Source: Notospermus geniculatus (lineage: Eukaryota > Nemertea > Pilidiophora > Heteronemertea > Lineidae). Taken from it: 64,000 bases of DNA. Every line of letters begins with the position of its first letter. Position 1 is the stretch's first letter. The stretch spans positions 132,990-196,989 of the forward strand of contig NMRB01000974.1 of assembly GCA_002633025.1 (NCBI GenBank). Direction: 5' to 3'. The position numbers were made by a program, and so were the translations under genes. This document shows positions 24,293 to 35,319 of this stretch, in pieces. A model generated the notes under the pieces. It did not search any database. It was not told the origin of the DNA and worked only from the letters and a program-made list of their open reading frames with translations.

Positions 24293-25077
24293 TGAACACA
24301 CACTCTGAATAACCTGCTCATGAAGCCCGAGCATGAATTTCGGGAAAAAGGACCAAAACTATAATTTCCATATGAAAAAAAATTATTACTAGCACCCAAA
24401 AACACACTTCGGCTATATACAATCAATCCAGACACACGGGAACAAGATGATAACGCAGTCAAATGCCCGAATCAGTTTGCTTTTTAACTTGCTTGAATAT
24501 GCTGATTGTAAGAAAAACGAGTCCAAGAATGTGAACGTGTAAGAAAAACGAGTCCAAGAATGTGAATGTGTCCAAGGTGCCCTGCGTAGCACACGTCATA
24601 GCACACGTCATAGCACAGTAAACACAGTAGAAACCATCGAGGATATGTGGACGTTATCTCCAGGCCATCCATGCGTACGTATATCGTTGATTCTGTCAAT
24701 GGTGCCCCATCCGTTGTCGTCTTCATCACACCTCTGGAAATGGGCTATATATGTATTCTCCCTGGCAAGAAAAAAATTAAACAGGCTTCTGTGTTGGATG
24801 TATTGTGTTGGGCATTAATGTAAACAATCAATACAAAAGTTGGGCCAATTTCAAAACGGTTTGTTTCACCTGAAAGTAGGCCTACATCTTGTTGGTCATA
24901 TTTCTGCATCAAAATTTTGGAACTTTGGAAATATCGTACATGTAATTATGTAATAGCTCACAAAAAAAACAAAAAATCAAACTTTTTATTATGTAACTTT
25001 TTTTGATTTTTGTTGCAGTTTTGAAAGAGTGGAACTACGCACTAGGATTTTGGGCTTCGTTTCATCAAAATATATTG
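24293..25077. other. No gene; small direct duplications
   Basis: GTAAGAAAAACGAGTCCAAG occurs twice near 24508 and 24540, and GCACACGTCATA twice near 24590. No gene was recognised. Confidence 0.5.
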
Positions 25078-25252
25078 GCCCGTATTCCAGAAACGACCTT
25101 AAGGGATAAGGAATGCCTCAACTCATAAAAGGAGGCCTTATCCTATTCCAGAACCGACCTTTATTTTACACTCAGGTTGACCTGAACTCTCTTCCTTTCG
25201 GAAGGAAATGGCATATTCTTGAACGTGCCTGTAGTAAAGGAATTCCTTTATA

Positions 25253-26258
25253 GGCCCGTATTCCAGAACCGTCCTTTATTCGGGCATTAGGCCGGCCTTT
25301 CACAAGGTGGACTTTAGTAAGGAATTCCTTCTGTAAGGAGAACTCAGATAATTTATATTCCAGAACCTTCCTTTAGCAGTTCCTTTGCTAAGGAATTCCT
25401 AAGCCTTAAAGGAATTCCTTGCGCATAAAGGAGTTCCTTTATACGCACAAAGGAATTCCTTATGGGTATAGGTTGGCCTGAGAGGGTTGAAACTGAGAAC
25501 CACGCATGAATGCACCTGCCTTTTTTATGAAGGACAGGAGGAGGAACAATGGATTCATCTTCCAAGACCGATGAGCTTTCCCAGCAGGTTGCATCACTTT
25601 GTAAAGAATCTCTACAGCCACCCGAGAACAGCTACGACGACGATNTAGAATCACCGGCAGCTTGAGAAAAATGCTTACCAGTGTGAAAATGAAACCAGGT
25701 GTGAAGGGAAAGAATGTCCTAGGAAAAACTGTCCGGGGAACAATAGATCCTATTGTTACATTCTAATCTCTGACAATTGGTTTGTATACGCATGCCGCTT
25801 ATTCCGTCATTCAACAATAGAAATGGACACTTTTTACAGGGGGACACTTTTTACTGCTACACCGGCATCGTCGTCGTGGCTGTTCTCTAGTGGCTGTAGA
25901 GATTCTTTACAAAGTGATGCAACCTGCTGGGAAAGCTCATCGGTCTTGGAAGATGAATCCATTGTTCCTCCTCCCGTCCTTCACTAAAAAGGCAGGTGCA
26001 TTCATGCGTGGTACTCAGTTTCAACCCTCTCAGGCCAACCTATAACCATAAGGAATTCCTTTGTGCGTATAAATGAACTCCTTTATGCGCAAGGAATTCC
26101 TTTAAGGCTTAGGAATTCCTTAGCAAAGGAACTGCTAAAGGAAGGTCCTGGAATATAAATTATCTGAGTTCTCCTTACAGAAGGAATTCCTTACTAAAGT
26201 CCACCTTGTGAAAGGCCGGCCTTATGCCCGAATAAAGGACGGTTCTGGAATACGGGCC
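25253..26258. mobile_element. Large palindrome with arms of about 400 bp
   Basis: Ends GGCCCGTATTCCAGAACC and its complement. The arms (25253-25655 and 25857-26258) match nearly base for base and include repeated AAGGAATTCCTT palindromes. A partial third copy of an arm lies at 25078-25250. The 25645 base is N. On the plus strand the left arm holds a short ATG frame from about 25550 (MDSSSKTDELSQQVASL) that could be a captured exon; this is speculative. Confidence 0.9.
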
Positions 26259-26568
26259 ATTGAGTGGTTGCTGAGATATTTGAGATTATCAAAATTTCGA
26301 TAATTTGATATTTTCATGCTTTTCATGAAAGTTTGATGCCATTAGATAAAGCAAACCGCAGAATATAGATTTGCAAACCTTTTGAAAAAATTTTCAATGG
26401 TAAATATTCACGTGGTTAGCTGTAAGATGTCTGCTGTGGTACCGCATCCAGGGTCGGCTATAAATAGTGGCGAAGTCGGTTACAAATACGGTTAAGACGC
26501 TTCAGCTACACACAGCGGCGACTCGGTTACAAATAGCGTTGATTACAAATAGCGTCGCGGCTACAAAT

Positions 26569-27083
26569 CTTGAGTGTTAAGGCAAAACCTAGCAAATCAC
26601 ATTTTGGTTAAAATTGAGTTAGTACCATTTTTGGACTCGCTAGGTTTTGTCTTATCTTATAAAGCACACGAAGTTATAAAAAGATGCCCCAAAGCCTCAA
26701 TATCATTATGGCAAAGCATAGCAAGTACGATGTTTTCGCCATGATAATGATATTTGTTGAGCCAAAACCTAGCAACTCAAACTGCAATGCAAAAAACCTA
26801 GCAAGTCCCATACCATGGTGAATAAATGGTGGAGCTATGTTATGCCACAACCTAGCAAATCGTTTTTCTGAATAATTCAAAGAAGCTTGCAAGTGACACT
26901 GCCAAAATATTCCGAGTTAATTTTATGAAAATGACATGTCCACTAAATAACATCCTAAAATGTACATAATAATTGTGCACAGTATTGATTTATTCAGTCA
27001 AGGACTGCTTAATCCCAGAGGGATAATCTTTTTCATCATTTTCTCAAAATTCAAAAAATGCGACTTTTGCCTTCACTCTCAAG
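26569..27083. mobile_element. Insertion with AACCTAGCAA repeats
   Basis: Interrupts the right arm of the TATTTGTA element. Short inverted ends CTTGAGTG / CACTCTCAAG. The words AACCTAGCAA or their complement occur at least five times. The same word recurs in the element at 47012-47689. Confidence 0.65.
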
Positions 27084-27219
27084 AAATAGGGTTGCCAGCG
27101 ACAACACTATTTGTAGCACCTACTAAAATCGGCTAGTGGTAGGTTACAAATAGTGGCGCGGCTACAAATACGGTTGTAACAGGCCCTACATGTAGCCCTA
27201 TATGGCTAAACACGTAGAC

Positions 27220-27272
27220 ACCTCTCCTCACACTCGACAGCTATAGTAAAGCTGTCGGGTGTGAGGAGAGGT
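27220..27272. repeat. Perfect hairpin, 22-23 bp stem
   Basis: CCTCTCCTCACACTCGACAG and its complement are separated by about 8 bp. One C/G change lies in the stem. Origin unknown; possibly a tiny MITE or element footprint. Confidence 0.75.
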
Positions 27273-27924
27273 CCACACTGCCCACTTCCAACATGATCCC
27301 CAACCAACACCAATCCACCGCCCCATGATCACTGGATGTACAGTTGAAAGTAGAGTTGTTCTCCATTCACAACTGTCCCAGGCTCGGAAAGTCCCAGGTA
27401 ATCTGACAATGAATGGATCATGTAACATATTAGTAACCGCCATATTGAACAGGGTTAACCAGGTGTGCATGATGTCAGAGCAGTGGAGAAAGCAGTCAGC
27501 CATTATAAACCACATCATTTCAATAACATTACCATCAAGTCAACCCTTAAAATACTGCCCTTCCAACTCCTGCCTGGCACCATTAATTGAGAAATTTCTT
27601 TGTTATATTTCTCAAAATTGTGACCAAAGTATACTTTTTATTGATTGTTACTTTTTTGTATATCATCACATCAACATATGTATTCAAGCCACACTGTATT
27701 GAATTCAGAAATTGCTTACGTCCTCCGACGTTAGTGTAGTCTAAAATGTACTACACTCTATCTGAATGCATTAGAGCTCTGCCTGCTGTTTTTCCATTGT
27801 GTGCTGAAAACTAGGTCTTGATTCTTTGAAGTATGTATCTGGCAAGCATTTTGGGGCCCATCACGAGGCTATGAGACCTCTGCCTGCACAGTCCTAACAC
27901 TTTGAAAATGTCGTAAAATTCAAT
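27273..27924. other. No supported gene
   Basis: Interior of the 7.2 kb element near its right arm. Two overlapping antisense frames (27228-27518 and 27325-27702) are short and unrecognised. Confidence 0.3.
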
Positions 27925-28164
27925 ACTGTGAGGCTTTAAGTTACAGACTCACATGATGTTTATTTCATGTGATTCGAGGGGTCTGAAAATTGCATTGTTT
28001 TAGTTACCGGTAATTAGGTTAGGGTCAGTTTGTTGTTTTGGTTTCTTCATATTTTCCAATGATGTGGTCAACCCTATTAACCTTGAAAGTTTCAGGAAAA
28101 TTGGTCAAGTAGTTTCCAAAATTGGCCTATTTTGACAAACCCTGTCTTAAGTTTCCAGCCCCTT

Positions 28165-28531
28165 TGATATCCTGATATGTTTGTGGTTGATGATGCTTCC
28201 GCACAATGCTTTTCAGTAACTGCATACCGCTCTCTCTGCTAACAAATGACAGTTGTAAGGTGAAAAAAGTGTACATTGACTCTACATGTACATCTTCCTT
28301 ATGGTGGAATGCCGACTTCCCCCAACACGACATGTATCACAAGCGAACCGTCATTTTGTAAACCAATGAAGATGTTGATAACGAAAGTGGACAATGATTG
28401 TCGACACATTGTGGTAAAACACCTACATGTATATCTGGAACGTGGGATGTCCCTCACCTCAGCACGATGCTGTAACGTTTTTCAGTGTGGCCCGTGTGCC
28501 ATAGTACAGGGGCGTCGGAGCAGGGGGGCTG
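28165..28531. repeat. Large repeat unit, copy C, right part
   Basis: Continues the unit after the 7.2 kb insertion (TTTGTGGTTGATGATGCTTC, as at about 15303 and 19158) and runs into a complete CACTCT element. Confidence 0.85.
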
Positions 28532-29083
28532 CACTCTAAAAAATTTCTTCTCTGACAAGCTGGAACTCGTTCTCAACAATATGCTTAAATTGACAGGGTC
28601 TACCTTGTCAATTGACAAGTTTTCAACTTGTCATCCTCGGATAAAGACATCTTATCATTGAAACAAATACATCTTGTCATTCAGGCTAAAACAAAAATTA
28701 AAAATTATGCGCCAAGAGACTGTTATACGGTAGTTACAAGTACTAACAACAGCTACATATGACAGAAAAACCCTACGACGGGATTCGAACCTACGACCTA
28801 TGAAACATACAAACTACTAGACAGTAACCCCTAACCCACACGGCTAATGAGGCAATGATGGCAGCATGGATGTGAGGGAAGCGCATGCGCAATAATGTTC
28901 TGCCACCTGCAACTTATCTTCATAACTAGAGATCTTGTCAACTGGACAAACTGAACTCGTCATAGATGTGCGACTCGCCATGACAAGTAAATCGTGCCAT
29001 GAATGACGTAATTCGTCAGGCTGACTAAAGCATCTCGTCAATATTCGCAGACAAGTTGCGGTGACAAGAATTTTTTAAGAGTG
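28532..29083. mobile_element. CACTCT...AGAGTG element with GACAAG/CTTGTC subterminal words
   Basis: Inverted ends CACTCTAAAAAATT / AATTTTTTAAGAGTG. Many GACAAG and TTGTC words lie near both ends, as expected of transposase sites. A tRNA-like sequence sits in the middle. The left third of the same element is present in copy A (15652-15833). Confidence 0.82.
28770..28850 (-). repeat. tRNA-like sequence (SINE head or tRNA pseudogene)
   Basis: On the minus strand TTAGCCGTGTGGG (28847-28835) resembles the A box and GGTTCGAATCC (28792-28782) the B box. It may be a SINE inserted in the CACTCT element. Acceptor pairing was not convincing. Confidence 0.6.
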
Positions 29084-29292
29084 TGGGGGGCTTTAGCCCC
29101 TCCACTTTTTTGCTGAAAATTTTGTGTTTTTTAACATTCAGGTTTGACGTTTTTCGTGCAAAGTAAATGCATTTCCTGTTATCTCCGGTCAATCGTTATC
29201 CACACCAACTCCCCTCCCCGTACATCTCTTGGTCGGGCTTGTTCCCTGATGAGTATAATGGTATCGGTCAGCGTGATATCGGCTTAACCACA

Positions 29293-29479
29293 AAAGGCCC
29301 GTTTCCACTATAGCGGATTCCGCGGTTGTTTCCGGCGACCGGCGCGGTTTTCACAGGGCTTTGGATAATCATTCGATGGTTTAACAATACAATGGCCTAT
29401 TGATTTTCCCAATGCCTGTGAAAACCGCTCCGCTCGCCGCAAGACGCGGTAGAATCCGCTATAGTGGAAACGGGCCTTT
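29293..29479. mobile_element. Short MITE, 187 bp
   Basis: Ends AAAGGCCCGTTTCCACTATA / TATAGTGGAAACGGGCCTTT. No ORF. Confidence 0.88.
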
Positions 29480-29817
29480 ACACTGTACCAACGTACTGCG
29501 GGACTCCCGTATCACTGCACGATGGAAAGTGAAAGTGAAAGCGGCTTTTCGGATCCATTCGATTTCGCCGACGACGATGACCTGGCGTCCAGACACCTGA
29601 GGTCCAGTCGACGGACGGAGGGGTAGTTGAAAATACCAAGGCCCAGGGTAGAGAAGCGGTTGTTGCGGAACCCTTCCATCCGGGCGCGACTATACATGTA
29701 ATTTTCCACCAAGAAAATTTGACATCTCGTCCCCCCATTCCAGGCCCTAACGGTATCGCGAGGAGACTGAAAGTAATATGTACAAACTGGAATGCAGCGG
29801 TAAATGTAAACCCTGGA

Positions 29818-29885
29818 ACCCCCCCCCCCCCCCCCCCGTNNNNNNNNNNNNNNNNNNNNNNNNNNNNNAACCCCCCCCCCCCCCC
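29818..29885. other. Assembly gap between poly-C runs
   Basis: 29 N (29840-29868) flanked by long runs of C. The true length of the C tract is unknown. Confidence 0.95.
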
Positions 29886-29960
29886 GTTCAGGGGTCACCA
29901 CTAAATTAGTGTCAAAAAAGTGTCGAGTTCTGAGCGCTCAATTTTTTTCTTATCGTCGTA

Positions 29961-31347
29961 CAGTGTAGCCTCGATATAACGAACACCATGGGATCCAATG
30001 TGCGTTGTGTCGAGGTGTTCGTTAAATCGAGGGATGATCTGGCCGGCCAAGTCGTCAATCCACCTCCCGACCGATACCTAGTCACGGCGATCTCGCACGC
30101 AAGTCATGCTGCCGCGCCACCTTTCGGCATGTTGAGGAAACGTAGTTCTAATTTATGTACAGACTCACCCAGCCGCAGTTCCGATTTCGCGCCACACATG
30201 TTGGGTTGATTATAAAAGTGGGGTCCGAAAGGCGGTATTTCGGCGTATATATACTCAACTGAAAAGCTGGGACGGGATTAATCTCAACAGACCCAGACTC
30301 TAATCCACATATCTTTACGCCAACACCTTCTAAACTATCGACTGCATTAGATGACAGAAAGTAAGTTTTAATTTTGTATCGTCGTACCGTTTTTTTTCCA
30401 TTTTGAAACTGCAATTTCCTCAGCATCCTCCAACTCACGTGTTTTCTCAGGCGGCTACATCCTTCATCCGGGGATTCTGACCTAAATACCTCTGTTGTCT
30501 AGTAACAGGGAATCCCCTTGTTCAGCCAATCCACGCTCGAACAGTGTAAACGACGTAATTAGTTCTATTTTTAGCGTCCCAAGACGCACATTAATATTAA
30601 TTCCTATTCAAAACACATTGCGTCAAGCGAGGATGGTTGAAAGATGGAAGAGCGGTGGGTGAGGTAGCGGCGGCCATTCAGAACGCGCAGATGTTTCACG
30701 TGACGGAATAGGCATAAATCAATACAGTGCTGTGTAAGCGAGATCGCCGTGTACTACTAGTACAGACGGTCATGAATGCCTCAACATGTGTATTTATGTC
30801 TCTAATCAACAGAAAATGCTTTAATAGCCTGTATAATTACAATAAATAGAAGATAGCTGTGCTGTTGATTTCGCAATATCTCCACTTTGGGAAAGTTAAA
30901 AACGAAAATGTTGTACACACAGCACCCTGCGATACAGGTGACCCGCCATCATACATTCACCATACATGTAATTCAAATTCAAACTCATGTAAAAGAATAC
31001 ACAACCACTTTCTTCGGTTTGGTATCACAATAACTTTAAAAGAACTGATTACGACCATACTAAGTAGAACATAATAGTAGCCTATAGGCCTACGTGTGTG
31101 TAATTAATGGTGTTAATTGAAATGTTTGGATTTTTTTCTGGAATTAACTCGTGGCGTCCATTAGGTTTGAGAGTGTGATGATTTAGTCACTCTAATGCAT
31201 TTTCATATAAAATGGAGTTCATCATCGACTGCCTGACTAGACATGGGGTGAAAAACAGACACTGGCAAAAAAATTGGGAGCCACAAGACATGTTCGTTAT
31301 AACCGGGAGTTCGTTAAAAGGGGGTTCGTTATAGCGAGGTTGCACTG
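29961..31347. mobile_element. Non-autonomous pogo/Tc1-like element, TA target site
   Basis: Left end CAGTGTAGCCTCGATATAAC and right end complement (GTTATAGCGAGGTTGCACTG), each flanked by TA. Such CAGTG..CTCG.TATAACGAAC ends are like those of pogo/Tigger-type elements (from memory). The interior has no transposase. A subterminal GTTCGTTATAACC repeat lies near 31289. Confidence 0.72.
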
Positions 31348-31421
31348 TATCTCTGTCGACCCAAAAAATAGATAATGTCGAATTCCTGGCGTTTAATTCA
31401 TAATTGCTAATAGAAATGACT
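31227..31421. repeat. 195 bp direct repeat, copy 1
   Basis: Covers the right end of the pogo-like element and about 70 bp outside it. Copy 2 is at 31512-31706, 90 bp away, almost identical. Confidence 0.9.
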
Positions 31422-31511
31422 GTTCTGGCGATCTGGGCCCGTATATTGAATAAAAATCGAAGAACAATCTCATAAAGAAGAGCAACTTTAATTGACGTCC
31501 TTCATTCATTA

Positions 31512-31706
31512 GACTGCCTGACTAGACATGGGGTGAAAAACAGACACTGGCAAAAAAATTGGGAGCCACAAGACATGTTCGTTATAACCGGGAGTTCGTT
31601 AAATCGGGGTTCGTTATAGCGAGGTTGCACTGTATCTCTGTCGACCCAAAAAATAGATAATGTCGAATTCCTGGCGTTTAATTCATAATTGCTAATAGAA
31701 ATGACT
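31512..31706. repeat. 195 bp direct repeat, copy 2
   Basis: Same length and nearly the same sequence as 31227-31421. It abuts copy D of the large repeat unit without spacing. Confidence 0.9.
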
Positions 31707-32620
31707 AAATGAAATGGTCCATGGACCTTGTGCTCACCCGTTTGAACATAATAGTGAAATGACAGAGAGAGGTGCATGTCAATTATGAGCAATCTGGGTG
31801 AAGTCATTCCCAAGTTGCAGGGTTTCAATGATTTGGGGGTTATGCCATCTGGCGGCCATATTGGATGTCCGATCGGGCCAAAACTTCACATGCACATAAA
31901 GGTCATCTAGAGGGAGCCACATAGCACATTTCAGCGCTCTGGGTCAAGTCATTCCTGAGTTATAGCACATTTGATGATTTTCGGGTTACGCCGCCTGGCG
32001 GCCGTATTGGAAGTTTAATCAGGCCGAAATTTGACGTGCATTTAAAGGTCATCAAGAGGGAGGTAAATATCAAGCTTGAGCACTCTGGGTCAAGCTGTTC
32101 CTGAGTTTTAGCGCTTGGATGATTTTCAGGTAACGCCACCTGGCGGCCATATTAGATGTCCGATCGGGCCGAAACTCGGTATTTTTAAAGGTACCCCTCT
32201 AATACACGATTATGCAAGATATGAAGACTCTCGGTGAAATAATTAAGAACTGCGGCAGGTTAGTTACTTTTGTCGAACTTTGACCTCTGTGACCTTGAAA
32301 AGTAGGTCAAATCAAAACCCCGTTACGTATGTTATGTATCCTAATTAGATACACCTATGATAAAAATTTGGGGATGATCCAGTCATTAGTTAAGGAGTTA
32401 TTGCACTTTTTGTGTTTTTTGGTTTTGGCCACCTGGAGGCCAAGCCAAGAATCGAATCGGACCGAAACTTGGTGTCATAGGTCATCTGACCTAGGGGTAT
32501 ACATGTACCACGTTTCAGATCAATAGCTCCAGCGGTTACGAAACGTGCCCTACTAACGGACGACGACGACGACGGAGGACGACGGACGCTGACTGACGAC
32601 TAAAGCTCACGGGTGAGCTA
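31707..32620. repeat. Large repeat unit, segment D
   Basis: A more diverged copy of the 13674-14710 part (AAATGGTCCATGGACC, family R units, then a GACGACGACG tract at about 32560). No ORF of interest. Confidence 0.8.
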
Positions 32621-32645
32621 AAAAAGTAAAAGATTAGTGAAAAAA

Positions 32646-32701
32646 GCTGGTGAATACCTGACGATTTCATTTGCTGGTGAATACCTGACGATTTCATTTG
32701 A
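32646..32701. repeat. Short tandem duplication
   Basis: GCTGGTGAATACCTGACG and the following bases occur twice in tandem, about 27 bp per unit. Confidence 0.8.
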
Positions 32702-32834
32702 GGTCCTGGGCGAATTAGTGTCGAATCCTGACCCTAGAAACATTTTCTAGGTGTCGAAAAAGTGTCGACCCCTGAGGAGGGGGGGGGGGGTACAGGGTTT
32801 ACACTGACCACTGCATAATTGGTCGTCAAAAAAT

Positions 32835-33025
32835 ATATAGAAATGAGGATGGTAACACCGATTTCTAAGATCAACTTTTACCTCTTATACTTGTGTTCTA
32901 ATATTTTCCCTCACTCCTGAGGAAGACACCGTATAGTGTCGAAAGCTAGAGTCGACCATGTACCATACATGTAAAATTTAAAAAGTTGATCTTAGAAATC
33001 GGTGTTGCCATCCTCCTTTCTATAT
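32835..33025. mobile_element. Foldback with a hammerhead-like motif, probably Penelope-related
   Basis: Ends TATATAGAAATGAGGATGG and the diverged complement ending at 33025; about 40 bp arms. Between them lies CTGAGGAAGACACC...GTGTCGAAA (32917-32944), the same arrangement as in the Penelope-like insertion at 62296-62323. No coding sequence. Confidence 0.65.
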
Positions 33026-35319
33026 TGTTGACGATCAACACGGCTACCACTACCGTCAAAAAAATATGGTTTTGTTGATGGTATAATCTGCTGTCAGATG
33101 CCAGGAAATTGCATCTAAGGGTGTTTCATCGTGAAATTCGTTTTGTTGAATTTTCAATCGCTTGGTCGTTTCCACTTTCTTTTGTTATAATTTGCGTAAT
33201 ATTTAATCGTGTTTTCCGGGCCAATCAGAGGCCAGTATAGTGTGTCACAAGGTCACAAGCTGGGTTTATAAAGGGCGGCCGCGCAAGGGCAGTTGCCGCT
33301 TGGCACTTTATAGCAGTCGCTCAGGTAATCGGCGCTGTGTTATCCGCAAACTACGTAACCACCCGTGAAGCGATTAAGTAAGAGACCAATCGACCCGATC
33401 GGTCGGGCAACCAGAACAGTTGGTCACTCGGTGCGATGATAAACCGCAAATCATCCACCAAATCTGGCCGTTTTTAGTCCACTGGACAGTCGCAAGGGCA
33501 GTCGCCAAGAAAATCGCTTGAAATATTCGCCCGTGTGCGCCAGGCATTACTCTTCATGGGGCGAGGTTGATTAGCGGAGTTTAGTTTAGTTTAGTTTAGG
33601 ATAAGGATTCACGATTGATTTCATGATGTCAACGATGACAAAATACAGTTGGTCGGGTATTCTTTCTTCCGTTACAACTGCAACTGAAAAACTTACATAC
33701 TACTTATCATCAGGTTGTTCGAAAAACCGTCATAATGACCTACTTAAAACCCGTGTTAAAGCCCGACAGTATGCGTTAGGTTTTGTACTTCGCGACAGCC
33801 GACGTAACCTTTGACCTTTAGGCGACGTCATATATTATTCAAGCTCGAAAGACTTTTCAAATCTATCTATTTTTTTTGGAATGGTCTAAGTTACCAATTA
33901 GGCATGGAGAGTGTTGTTACATATAAAAGAATGAGTTGAAGCATGTTACCTTACCTGATGAAGGGATAGCCACGCTACCACAGCACTTTGAACTTCTCAA
34001 GTGATGAAAGTATGGCGGCCATTTTTGTTTCGGTATAATATCAGTCCAGCCGCGGTGGCTGTTACCACTGGCTATATATAGGTTGGACAGGGGACCAGTC
34101 TTATCAAGCATGTCAAGGTTAGAAGGGGGAAAGAGTTACCTCATGCGTACTGTAGGACTTTAAGCGTGTCTACACCCATGAGGTACATCCATTCCCACGA
34201 TCACCATCCTAGAATATCAGAGGTTTTTAGCGCTCGCTCCCTTCGTCACAGCAATTTGTCGACTGCGATCATTTCAACTTGATCCTCGTTGGTGAAAATT
34301 GGTGATGCTGCAGTCTCCACCCGTGCATTGGTTTTTGCGGCAACACCACCAACCTTCATTCGGAACACCTCGGGTCTTTCCGTCATTGTTCGGGAAAGCC
34401 CCTCGGATGTCATACAGTCATTCGCGGAGCGATTCTGTACGTGATCCCGACCAGAATTGTTAGGCTGCCGCATCACTCATGACAAGTAGCCACCTCCGCA
34501 AACAAATATAACACGTGCAACCCCTGGCTGTCTGAAGGCGTGTTTATCGCTCAAATATCAATAAATTGGTATATACATGTATTTGATACGATGTAAACTT
34601 GGAAGTGACACGCCAGTGATGTGGTTATTTATACATTTTGGTGATCATGCCGGGCATGCAAGTGGGAAAGCAGCTCTCGCCACTAACGTATAATATACGT
34701 TGTAATGAAATCCCTCAAATAGTTACTCGATAGAATTCACGTAAAACGCATGGACAGCATTGAATCAGTACACAGTTGACATGATTGAGTACTAAAGTAC
34801 ACCAAATGATCATATAATGTGAGATTTTCGTCATTTCAGTACTATATATTAGCGAACTATTTCATAGCGGAAGAACACTCCGCCAGTCTGCGTAATCGGC
34901 GCGCCGCATCACATATCCTTCCATTTCAATATGGCCGCTGTTGTATGACATTAGAGATTGAAATCTGGCAAAGTTTCAAGCTCTAAGTTGAGAATGCACC
35001 AACCTTATCTTTAGTCGCTTACAAGCTTACACTGCGAAGGGTCGGTTAAGGATTAACGATTGATTTCATTATCAATAAACTTTCAAATGTGAAATATCGA
35101 TTGGTTTTAAGAAAAAAGTTGAAATATGAAAAAAACAGTCTGGAGCTTCGTATTCACAGGAAACAATCAAAGAAACCGTTTTTTTTCAAGGCAGGGAGAT
35201 GTCCAATCGATGAGTACAAGTTCGAACTATGTGTCCATTTACGTATTTGAAAGACTGTACCTATTATACAAATTTGGTGATGATCCGTCGAATAATAAGT
35301 AAGTTATTGCACTTTTTGT
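33026..35319. other. Low feature density, no gene recognised
   Basis: A TATAAAG box-like word near 33269 and a short ATG frame 33623-33814 (63 codons, unrecognised) might be a small gene. A minus frame at 34246-34476 is also unrecognised. TTTAG repeats lie near 33578. Nothing else could be supported. Confidence 0.3.

Larger units (their letters stand above)
23303..27189. mobile_element. TATTTGTA foldback element, 3.9 kb
   Basis: Ends GTAGGCCCTGTTACAACC and its complement. Both arms are irregular arrays of CTATTTGTAGCCG / CTATTTGTAACCG words (23318-23525 and, inverted, 26450-26570 and 27100-27175). The right arm is interrupted at 26569-27083. The middle contains the GGTTTTTC array and the large palindrome. 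Confidence 0.85.
20926..28164. mobile_element. 7.2 kb element with long terminal inverted repeats
   Basis: Inverted ends AAGGGGCTGGAAACTTAAG / CTTAAGTTTCCAGCCCCTT; similarity continues inward for about 230 bp (to about 21150 and from about 27925). It splits copy C of the large repeat. It contains only nested foldbacks and short arrays, with no recognisable transposase, so it is non-autonomous or a graveyard for later insertions. Confidence 0.82.

Noticed and set aside
23915-24295. 126-codon open frame
   Set aside because: It is a translation of the GGTTTTTC repeat units and mirrors their period.
29512-29904. Frames across the N gap at 29840-29868
   Set aside because: They are made of poly-C (Gly/Pro) and unknown residues.
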